Source: JAICLK01 sp035478715 (GTDB lineage: Bacteria > Patescibacteriota > Saccharimonadia > Saccharimonadales > UBA4665). From it: DNA of 9,622 nucleotides. This document shows, in pieces, positions 5,498 to 9,622 of this stretch; position 1 is the first letter of the stretch, and each line of letters begins with the position of its first letter. Made by a program: the position numbers and the translations under genes. The stretch covers positions 1-9,622 of the forward strand of contig DATIJK010000003.1 of the NCBI GenBank assembly GCA_035478715.1. Reading direction: 5' to 3'. Below the pieces are notes generated by a model. The model searched no databases. It was given only the letters and a program-made list of their open reading frames with translations, and was not told where the DNA came from.

Positions 5498-6196
5498 ATG
5501 AAAAAGTTGCGTATGATCGCAGGCGCTAGCGTTACTAGCGTCGTAATCGCCGGATTGGTAATCAGCCCCGTTGTGGCTTGCCACCCGCAAGGTAAAATCG
5601 TTAAGACTGTTCAGGACGTTACTACTAACAGCGAAATGTCTAACGGTAACAGCGAAGATAACGCTATCACCGTTAACACGGGCGATACACTCACCTACAC
5701 TGTTACTGTAAGCAATCAGGAAACAGTCGAGGGAGCAAAGCATCAGTCAAACATGACAAACACCGTTTTGACGGATGAACTTCCGGAGGGCTTAGAGCTG
5801 ATCAGCAACCCTGGCCAGCGGACGTTGACAACTGATCTTGGCACCATCAAAGCTAAGGGCAAAGTCACCAAAAATTTCCAGGTAAAAGTTACCGAAGCAA
5901 CCGATGGTACTGTCATTACGAACAAAGCTTGTTACACCTCCAACAGTACTATGGGTAAGAAATACGCGCAAAATGGATGCGACGTTGCAATCGTCAAAGT
6001 ACATGTTCCGGTTACACCTACCCCGACACCAAGCCCAACTCCGACTCCTGCACCGACGATAACACCGCAGCAACCTGCTGCTACACTGCCAAACACTGGT
6101 GCTGGCAACATCGTTGCCCCGGCTGTCTTTGCTAGTGTACTTGGTTACGCCGGCTACCTGCGCCGTGCTAAACGACTCGCAACTTTAAACAAATAA
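5498..6196 (+). CDS. LPNTG cell-wall-anchored surface protein with DUF11-like domain
   Basis: 232 residues. Signal peptide 1-27 (MKKLR, hydrophobic core, VVA) ends just before Cys28. The mature part carries a beta-sandwich of the DUF11/isopeptide-like type (about 56-168) with the typical phrases GDTLTYTVTVSN (62-73), LTDELPEGLELIS (91-103) and LGTI-x8-KNFQVKV (114-131). Cys145 and Cys161 probably form a disulfide. A Pro/Thr repeat linker (PTPTPSPTPTPAPT, 174-187) spans the wall. LPNTG (197-201), a hydrophobic segment (204-220) and RRAKR (222-226) form a sortase-A-type sorting signal. Promoter, 5' hairpin, Shine-Dalgarno and terminator are all strong, so it should be abundant on the surface, perhaps for host contact in an epibiont. 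No sortase gene is in the window. VVAC also fits a lipobox. Confidence 0.85.
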   Translation: MKKLRMIAGASVTSVVIAGLVISPVVACHPQGKIVKTVQDVTTNSEMSNGNSEDNAITVNTGDTLTYTVTVSNQETVEGAKHQSNMTNTVLTDELPEGLELISNPGQRTLTTDLGTIKAKGKVTKNFQVKVTEATDGTVITNKACYTSNSTMGKKYAQNGCDVAIVKVHVPVTPTPTPSPTPTPAPTITPQQPAATLPNTGAGNIVAPAVFASVLGYAGYLRRAKRLATLNK

Positions 6197-6215
6197 TTGA
6201 CCCGTAAAATATTTG

Positions 6216-6245
6216 AACGGCCGCAATTAATGCGGCCGTTTTTTT
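6216..6245 (+). terminator. Strong intrinsic terminator of the surface-protein gene
   Basis: AACGGCCGC (6216-6224) pairs with GCGGCCGTT (6232-6240), and A6225-T6231 extends the stem, leaving a 5-nt loop. The T-run continues to 6245. The stem is GC-rich and begins 20 nt after the stop. On the minus strand it is followed by a less regular T-rich stretch, so it may also help end the converging gene's transcripts, but that gene's stop is on the other side. Confidence 0.9.
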
Positions 6246-6250
6246 ATCCA

Positions 6251-7438
6251 CTATTTTTTAGTAGGCCTCTTGCTGTTGCCGTTATCGACATGTACCGCCT
6301 CAACGTGATAGTGCGGCCGAGGCAGATGGATAATGTGCGAAACGATGATTCCCAGCCCAAAGCACACAGCCACCAGCGACACCAACGCGCCCAAAAACGG
6401 CACAAAGTATAGTAGCATCAACACGATCGCTCCGACCAACATGATCAGTAGCGCATTGGTGCTCCGAAGCATTAACAGCCGGCCGGTATAATACGCCGCG
6501 AACGGCCATGACAGCATCAATATTGCCAACCACACTAGCAGCCCCAGAATTGCCAGCGGAATGCCAAGAACCGTAACGAATACTACACCGAGAATTATCG
6601 GCGCCAATATACCGGAGAGTAGCCCTATAAGGAATGTCTTGCCTGGTTTATCGATGGCGACCTGCGATGCCCGATGGAACGTCTGCGGCAGTAACAATAC
6701 AAGTACCATGGCCATCACCAGACCGGCCGCGAACAAATAGAACGCGAACCAGAATGTCCCACGGATAAATGCGCCGTATTGTATATGTGAAGCTTTTTGC
6801 GGCGGCGTCTTGTGCGTAACCGTTCCAGCCACCTTTGCACTGCCTGCCTTGTTGATCGTATTATTACTTGTATAAGTAACATCCCCGGCAATGTTAGCAT
6901 TGCTGCCAAGGATTAATTGATTGCCTGCCGTCTGCACGTTTCTGCCTACTTTGTTGTCGATAGTGACCGATTCGCCGGCAGCAGCCACATCACGCCCGAC
7001 AATACCATTTATTGTCGTATCCTGACCGGCGATTGATGCATCTGTATTTACATTTCCACTAGATTCCAGCGTGATGTTCTGCCCCATAGCGCTGAGGTTG
7101 TGGCTGACAGTGCCGCTAACACTAACATCCTGACCAGCCACGCGCACGTCACCTGCAACACTACCTGATATATGTACGTTTTGGCCGGCACATATAACAT
7201 CGCCGTTAACTGTACCTGTAACCGTCACATTCTGACCAGCACAAATCACATCGCCATTTACCGTTCCGGCGATGTCAATTGTGCGCCCCCAGGCGTAAAT
7301 TGTCTGGTCGACTGTCTGATTTTGTGCGACCGTGATATTGTCGCCATGCCGAAAGCTTTGCGCATGCGCCACGGCCACGTACCCGAAAACCGGCACCGCC
7401 GCTAATAATCCGGCGAGCCATAACCTCTTGCGTTTCAT
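6251..7438 (-). CDS. Exported bactofilin-like beta-solenoid protein with C-terminal membrane domain
   Basis: 395 residues from the ATG at 7438, chosen over one 45 nt upstream because GGAGGA lies 6 nt before it and the protein then begins with a normal signal peptide (MKRKRLW, hydrophobic core, AHAQ at 24-27). Residues 35-210 are about ten turns of a right-angled repeat with a 17-residue period (Gly58, 75, 92, 109), pattern G-x-V-x-G-D-V-x-x-A-G-Q-x-V-x-V-x. This resembles bactofilin/polymer-forming beta-helices, here placed outside the cell. The C-terminal half has at least four hydrophobic helices (about 225-250, 268-291, 293-316, 328-368) and a basic tail (388-395). A known relative is the class of CPR and actinobacterial 'polymer-forming cytoskeletal' proteins with membrane tails; exact function is unknown. 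It converges on the LPNTG gene. Confidence 0.8.
   Translation of the reverse strand: MKRKRLWLAGLLAAVPVFGYVAVAHAQSFRHGDNITVAQNQTVDQTIYAWGRTIDIAGTVNGDVICAGQNVTVTGTVNGDVICAGQNVHISGSVAGDVRVAGQDVSVSGTVSHNLSAMGQNITLESSGNVNTDASIAGQDTTINGIVGRDVAAAGESVTIDNKVGRNVQTAGNQLILGSNANIAGDVTYTSNNTINKAGSAKVAGTVTHKTPPQKASHIQYGAFIRGTFWFAFYLFAAGLVMAMVLVLLLPQTFHRASQVAIDKPGKTFLIGLLSGILAPIILGVVFVTVLGIPLAILGLLVWLAILMLSWPFAAYYTGRLLMLRSTNALLIMLVGAIVLMLLYFVPFLGALVSLVAVCFGLGIIVSHIIHLPRPHYHVEAVHVDNGNSKRPTKK
7115..7267 (-). repeat. Three near-identical 17-residue solenoid repeats (51 bp each)
   Basis: Codons 58-74, 75-91 and 92-108 of the solenoid gene encode successive turns. Turns 1 and 2 share 14 consecutive identical residues (GTVNGDVICAGQNV), yet 11 of those 14 codons differ by synonymous changes. 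Turn 3 has drifted (GSVAGDVRVAGQDV). Cys66 and Cys83 fall at the same position of adjacent turns, so they should stack side by side. Confidence 0.85.
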
Positions 7439-7465
7439 TGCGAGTCCTCCACTTAATCTACTTCT

Positions 7466-7494
7466 AGTGTACGCCTTCGGCACAAGACTGTTAA
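7466..7494 (-). promoter_or_regulatory. Promoter of the beta-solenoid gene (TTAACA-N17-TACACT)
   Basis: On the minus strand TTAACA (7489-7494; 5/6), 17 nt, TACACT (7466-7471; 4/6), starting within the 68-bp gap after the small membrane-protein gene. Predicted leader is about 21 nt and contains the GGAGGA Shine-Dalgarno. Readthrough from the upstream gene is also possible, as no terminator separates them. Confidence 0.5.
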
Positions 7495-7506
7495 TCTAAA
7501 TGAGCG

Positions 7507-7731
7507 TTACATGCGTAAAAATTGCATCAGATGATACACAAGATACGCTGGCCAAACCAGCGATTTCAATATCGCAGTAACAAAGGCCCCGAACCCAATT
7601 GCAACACTGAAATAGTAAACTAACGCCCCGATCAATCCCAGGCCGTAGACGGCGCCCCCACCGGCGCCACCCCCACCTCGCCCGCCTTTCCAGTTGCGTT
7701 TAGCATTCGCTGCATTGTCGTGATCAGTCAT
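7507..7731 (-). CDS. Small Gly-rich two-TM membrane protein
   Basis: 74 residues with AAGGAGG (7735-7741) just 3 nt before the ATG. The N-terminus is polar (MTDHDNAANAKRNWKG), followed by a Gly-rich hinge (16-26: GGRGGGGAGGG). Two hydrophobic segments follow, about 28-45 (VYGLGLIGALVYYFSVAI) and 48-70, the second with the aromatic/Pro motif KSLVWPAYLVYHLM (56-69). The combination Gly-rich hinge, VYGLGLIGALVYY and WPA-LVY looks like a widespread small membrane-protein family in CPR and other bacteria that has no assigned function, as far as I recall. It is upstream of, and possibly cotranscribed with, the membrane-tethered solenoid protein, so a shared envelope role is a reasonable guess. Confidence 0.85.
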   Translation of the reverse strand: MTDHDNAANAKRNWKGGRGGGGAGGGAVYGLGLIGALVYYFSVAIGFGAFVTAILKSLVWPAYLVYHLMQFLRM

Positions 7732-7755
7732 AATCCTCCTTATGTTTATATTTAG

Positions 7756-7785
7756 ATTATGATGTCATACAGGGTGCAGTTTCAA
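7756..7785 (-). promoter_or_regulatory. Promoter of the small membrane-protein gene (TTGAAA-N18-CATAAT)
   Basis: On the minus strand TTGAAA (7780-7785), 18 nt, CATAAT (7756-7761), each a 4-5/6 match. Predicted leader is about 18 nt and ends with the AAGGAGG Shine-Dalgarno. Confidence 0.5.
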
Positions 7786-7794
7786 TGAGATACG

Positions 7795-8136
7795 TCACTT
7801 TGTGGGCACATGCACGTCTGATTCTTCGGTGAGCGAAGCTTCAAATTCTTGCATAGCCTTGCGCAAGTCCCAGCCGATTGAAGGTGCCAGCTCGTGTTCT
7901 ACGTAATAGTAAATTTGCGCCCACTGTTTTGGACTGTACAGTCGTAGTTTCTGCAAATACGTTTCGTCTTCGGAGTTTGGCCGAGGACCGAATTTTGCGA
8001 ACTCGACATATTCTTTGCCTTCGGCATTAATGCCATGCCGTGCGTAAAATTTGTTCTGCGATTTTTTATTCAGCGAAATTTCTGCGAAGATTTCTTCGCC
8101 CCAGGGTAATGTCTTGATTGCTTGCCTTTTAGCCAT
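7795..8136 (-). CDS. 113-residue conserved-looking cytoplasmic protein, unknown function
   Basis: Start chosen at the ATG at 8136, preceded by GGAG about 10 nt upstream. The open frame continues to a GTG at 8175, but that lies inside a terminator hairpin and has no ribosome site. No signal peptide or membrane segment. The order of elements is a basic start (MAKRQAIK), beta-like segments EEIFAEISLNKK (14-25), NKFYARHG (28-35) and EYVEFAKFG (42-50), a loop, then KLRLYSPKQWAQIYYYVEHEL (62-82) and an amphipathic helix (86-100). A strand followed by L-x-L-x-x-x-QW is faintly like PC4/p15 single-strand DNA-binding coactivators, which end in a similar phrase, but this is a weak impression. It is a solo unit behind an unusually elaborate leader (8137-8269), implying controlled expression. 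Confidence 0.75.
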   Translation of the reverse strand: MAKRQAIKTLPWGEEIFAEISLNKKSQNKFYARHGINAEGKEYVEFAKFGPRPNSEDETYLQKLRLYSPKQWAQIYYYVEHELAPSIGWDLRKAMQEFEASLTEESDVHVPTK

Positions 8137-8164
8137 TGTTGTAAGTCTCCAGATTAGATAATTT

Positions 8165-8194
8165 AAAAAGCCCACCCTGGTTGGGGTGCGCTTT
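8165..8194 (-). terminator. Intrinsic terminator in the leader of the 113-residue gene (attenuator candidate)
   Basis: Read on the minus strand: AAAGCGCACCC, loop CAACCA, GGGTGGGCTTT, then the T-run to 8165. The stem has ten pairs with one G.G mismatch. It begins on the stop codon of a six-codon leader ORF and ends 28 nt upstream of the next ATG. Outside it GATTAGA (8205-8211) could pair with TCTAATC (8151-8157), a possible alternative fold. It may instead be the terminator of the decarboxylase gene, 157 nt downstream of that stop. Confidence 0.65.
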
Positions 8195-8213
8195 ACGTAA
8201 CAAATCTAATCAT
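8193..8213 (-). CDS. Six-codon leader ORF (MIRFVT)
   Basis: ATG ATT AGA TTT GTT ACG TAA, preceded by AAGGAGG (8218-8224) with a 4-nt gap, one of the best ribosome sites in the window. The stop codon overlaps the 5' arm of the terminator, so a ribosome finishing here would cover that arm and favour readthrough. No codon run suggests a particular amino acid. Real translation is not shown by sequence alone. Confidence 0.45.
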   Translation of the reverse strand: MIRFVT

Positions 8214-8217
8214 GAAT

Positions 8218-8259
8218 CCTCCTTTTTGCGGTTTTCGCGAGGTGACAGTCGTTCCGCAA
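8218..8259 (-). promoter_or_regulatory. Potential H-type pseudoknot covering the leader-ORF Shine-Dalgarno
   Basis: On the minus strand TTGCGG (8254-8259) pairs with CCGCAA (8226-8231) across a 22-nt loop. CCTC in that loop (8239-8242) can pair with GAGG of the Shine-Dalgarno (8218-8221). Stem 1 plus this second pairing forms a pseudoknot of the kind used by small translational riboswitches. The second stem has only 4 bp and no known aptamer consensus is matched. Confidence 0.35.
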
Positions 8260-8275
8260 GCCTTAATTGCCCTGT

Positions 8276-8304
8276 ACTATAATCAATGACGTTTTAATTT
8301 GCAA
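8276..8304 (-). promoter_or_regulatory. Promoter of the leader and 113-residue gene (TTGCAA-N17-TATAGT)
   Basis: On the minus strand TTGCAA (8299-8304), 17 nt, TATAGT (8276-8281). Predicted +1 is near 8269, giving a leader of about 133 nt. The -35 is part of a larger inverted repeat at 8300-8323. Confidence 0.5.
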
Positions 8305-8337
8305 ATGTAGAATTTACATTGCATAAATAGCTTATGC
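8300..8337. repeat. Two abutting inverted repeats upstream of the leader promoter
   Basis: First dyad: TGCAAATGTA (8300-8309) and TACATTGCA (8315-8323) around GAATT, perfect except for one extra A. Second dyad: GCATAA (8321-8326) and TTATGC (8332-8337) around ATAGC, perfect. They share the bases GCA. The first covers the -35 of the leader promoter, fitting an operator; either could also form a hairpin at the 3' end of the decarboxylase mRNA, though no T-run follows. Confidence 0.5.
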
Positions 8338-8350
8338 TTGAAAAATTTAT

Positions 8351-9517
8351 TCAATCTACGAATACTTCTTTGGCCGAAGGAAATGAATTATATCCTTTGG
8401 TTGAAAAACTTGCGCAATAGGCACCGGCGTCTGCAATCGCTGCTATGTCACCGATTCTGGCTTTGTTCATTTGGCGTGGCTCAATACTTTCAGGGTCTCC
8501 CGGAGCTGTAGTGAGCACGTCGCTCGTTTCGCAGTTATGGCCAACAACCACATATTCCGCCTGTTCGTTCACCTCATTCAGGATTTCTATTTTGTGCTGC
8601 GCGCCGTACATTGCTGGGCGAATTATATCGTTCATACCAGTGTTGAGCCGTAAAAACGTATGGCCATCCTCACCCGTATCAACGATATCGTCGACCGTGC
8701 TCAATAATATACCCGCGTGGGCGACGAGCCACCTGCCCGGCTCGATTTCTAGTTTAAGTTGTCGGCCAGTTTCGTCAGCGAACGCGCGTAATTTGTCTGC
8801 AAATACTCGGGCAACCAACTTCATGTCAGTCTCGGTTTCGGTATCTGTATATGCGATTTTGTAACCACCGCCGATATCGAGCGTTGTCACATCTGGCATG
8901 CGCCGAACTATCGTAAGGGCCATTTCCATGACGTGCGCCCACGCCGATGGTTCAGCACCTGTTCCAACATGGATATGTACCCGATCCACGATAATGTTTT
9001 TTGACTCGGCGAAATGTAACGCCTTTTCTAGATGCTCATGCCACAAGCCAAAGCTGGAGTTCCTGCCAGCAGTTGTCAGACGATTATTGTAGCCGTAACC
9101 AGTGGGCGGATTGACACGCAAAGCAACCCGATCTCCCCGCTTCGAAGCCGCGGCGAACTGCTCCAGCTGGTTCATCGAAGTGGCAACGTATTTTACCCCA
9201 GCTTGTAAAAGTTCCGGCAGGTTATGCGCTGACTGTTGGGTCGACAGGCTAATTTTTTCACCTGGGATACCATATGCAAGCAGCTCAGATGCCTCATAGC
9301 TTGAACTGGCGTCAAAACTCAACCCACGATCTGCAAGCAGCTTGATCATGTCCATATGTGGGTTTGTCTTCGCAGCATACCGTACCGTATGGCCATACGG
9401 AAGTTTCAGCGCCATCAACTCGTCTGCCCTTGCACGAAGTAATTTGCGTGAATACACAAACAGTGGCGAACCATGTTCCGCAACTAACTCATCAGCTTGA
9501 TTTTTAGAGAGCCACAT
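8351..9517 (-). CDS. lysA: Diaminopimelate decarboxylase-like fold-III PLP enzyme
   Basis: 388 residues from the second ATG (9517); AGGGAG is 8 nt before it but only 2 nt before the first ATG (9523), so the second is preferred. Residues below count from the first ATG. The family decarboxylates meso-diaminopimelate to lysine with PLP, in the cytoplasm. Visible: PLP lysine Lys52 in YAAKTNP, FDASSSYE (70-77), HIHVGTG (183-189), DIGGGY (216-221), EPGRW (261-265), RPAMYGAQH (302-310; the substrate-arm motif), CETSD (331-335) with the cysteine completing the other subunit's site, and GYNSFP (377-382). The usual HIGS is HVGTG. No other lysine-pathway gene is in the window, so the substrate could be a relative such as carboxynorspermidine or ornithine, although RPxxYxxxH and the C-E-x-S-D order favour the DapDC group. 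It follows another gene with a 12-nt gap. Confidence 0.85.
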   Translation of the reverse strand: MWLSKNQADELVAEHGSPLFVYSRKLLRARADELMALKLPYGHTVRYAAKTNPHMDMIKLLADRGLSFDASSSYEASELLAYGIPGEKISLSTQQSAHNLPELLQAGVKYVATSMNQLEQFAAASKRGDRVALRVNPPTGYGYNNRLTTAGRNSSFGLWHEHLEKALHFAESKNIIVDRVHIHVGTGAEPSAWAHVMEMALTIVRRMPDVTTLDIGGGYKIAYTDTETETDMKLVARVFADKLRAFADETGRQLKLEIEPGRWLVAHAGILLSTVDDIVDTGEDGHTFLRLNTGMNDIIRPAMYGAQHKIEILNEVNEQAEYVVVGHNCETSDVLTTAPGDPESIEPRQMNKARIGDIAAIADAGAYCASFSTKGYNSFPSAKEVFVD

Positions 9518-9529
9518 TGTCATAACTCC

Positions 9530-9622
9530 CTAGTTAATTGCGGACTTCGGCTTAGAATTGTTATCGAACTTGAGCCGGGCGATTAACCAATCTCGCGGCA
9601 AAATACTTAAAAACCAGCCGGC
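9530..9622 (-). CDS. C-terminal end of an unidentified protein (runs off window)
   Basis: The last 30 codons of an open frame ending in TAG at 9530-9532. The tail has an amphipathic stretch GWFLSILPRDWLIARLKFD followed by a polar end. A Leu-Pro-Arg plus amphipathic helix ending is seen in some short-chain dehydrogenases and membrane-associated glycosyltransferases, but this is too little to assign. The stop is 12 nt from the lysA-like start and overlaps its AGGGAG Shine-Dalgarno region, so the two genes are probably in one operon. Confidence 0.55.
   Translation of the reverse strand, partial: AGWFLSILPRDWLIARLKFDNNSKPKSAIN

Noticed and set aside
6019..6063. Repetitive Pro/Thr-coding DNA as a tandem repeat or CRISPR-like element
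   Set aside because: It encodes the PTPTPSPT wall-spanning linker; the repetition is short, in frame and explained by the protein.
7439..7483. ATG at 7483 as start of the beta-solenoid protein
   Set aside because: It would put 15 polar residues before a signal peptide and lie upstream of the predicted -10; the ATG at 7438 has GGAGGA at 6 nt.
8137..8175. GTG at 8175 as start of the 113-residue protein
   Set aside because: It falls inside the terminator stem and lacks a ribosome site; the ATG at 8136 has GGAG upstream.
8214..8259. Resemblance of the leader to a preQ1-II riboswitch
   Set aside because: A CGCG...ACCGC...AAAGGAG order is shared with what I recall of that class, but the upstream stems and loop sequences do not match and the downstream gene is not a queuosine transporter.
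8445..8864. Plus-strand open frame opposite the lysA-like gene
   Set aside because: Antisense to a well-conserved enzyme; no promoter, Shine-Dalgarno or recognisable protein features.

Overview
The window looks like chromosome from a monoderm bacterium, most likely a Candidatus Saccharibacteria (TM7) or closely related CPR/Patescibacteria genome. The reasons are tightly packed small genes, a TrmB-type regulator, a sortase-type LPxTG surface protein, a heliorhodopsin-family protein (a monoderm trait), a Gly-rich small two-TM membrane protein of a kind seen in CPR genomes, TGA used as stop (so not a UGA-recoding CPR lineage), and GC in the mid-40s by eye. The assignment is inference; no rRNA or marker gene is present.

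Layout. (1) 1-1410, minus strand: msrA, then a seven-helix heliorhodopsin-family protein, then the first 11 codons of a HAD-type hydrolase. (2) 1456-3207, plus strand: an ABC-F ATPase with its own sigma70-type promoter, divergent from msrA. (3) 3218-4585: a pyridoxamine-oxidase-like flavoprotein (minus) and a TrmB-family regulator (plus), divergent around a shared intergenic region with a TGTGCA-N5-TGCACA dyad. (4) 4589-6250: two divergent exported proteins, one with an N-terminal membrane anchor and Ser/Lys/Asp-rich stalk, the other a DUF11-like LPNTG wall protein. The latter has an exact-consensus promoter, an AT-rich palindrome in UP-element position, a 5'-UTR hairpin, a strong Shine-Dalgarno and a strong terminator. 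(5) 6251-7731, minus: a membrane-tethered beta-solenoid protein and a small Gly-rich membrane protein. (6) 7795-8337, minus: a 113-residue unknown protein behind a long leader holding a possible pseudoknot, a six-codon leader ORF and an intrinsic terminator, which together resemble an attenuator. (7) 8351-9622, minus: a diaminopimelate-decarboxylase-like enzyme and the tail of an unidentified gene.

The most striking observation is in the heliorhodopsin homologue (40-864). The fold signatures of the family are kept, but the position of the retinal Schiff-base lysine is Tyr260, the counterion glutamate position is Leu128, and the two conserved pocket histidines appear to be Phe and Ala. It should not bind retinal covalently, and it sits between msrA (repair of oxidised methionine) and a HAD hydrolase. 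A 'blind' heliorhodopsin kept as a full-length, apparently intact gene suggests a non-photochemical role for this scaffold. The reference residues come from memory of heliorhodopsin 48C12, so the alignment should be repeated.

A second theme is regulation. Three minus-strand genes (msrA, heliorhodopsin, PNPOx-like) lack Shine-Dalgarno sequences and have -10-like hexamers only 6-9 nt from the ATG, suggesting leaderless mRNAs, while other genes have strong Shine-Dalgarno sites.
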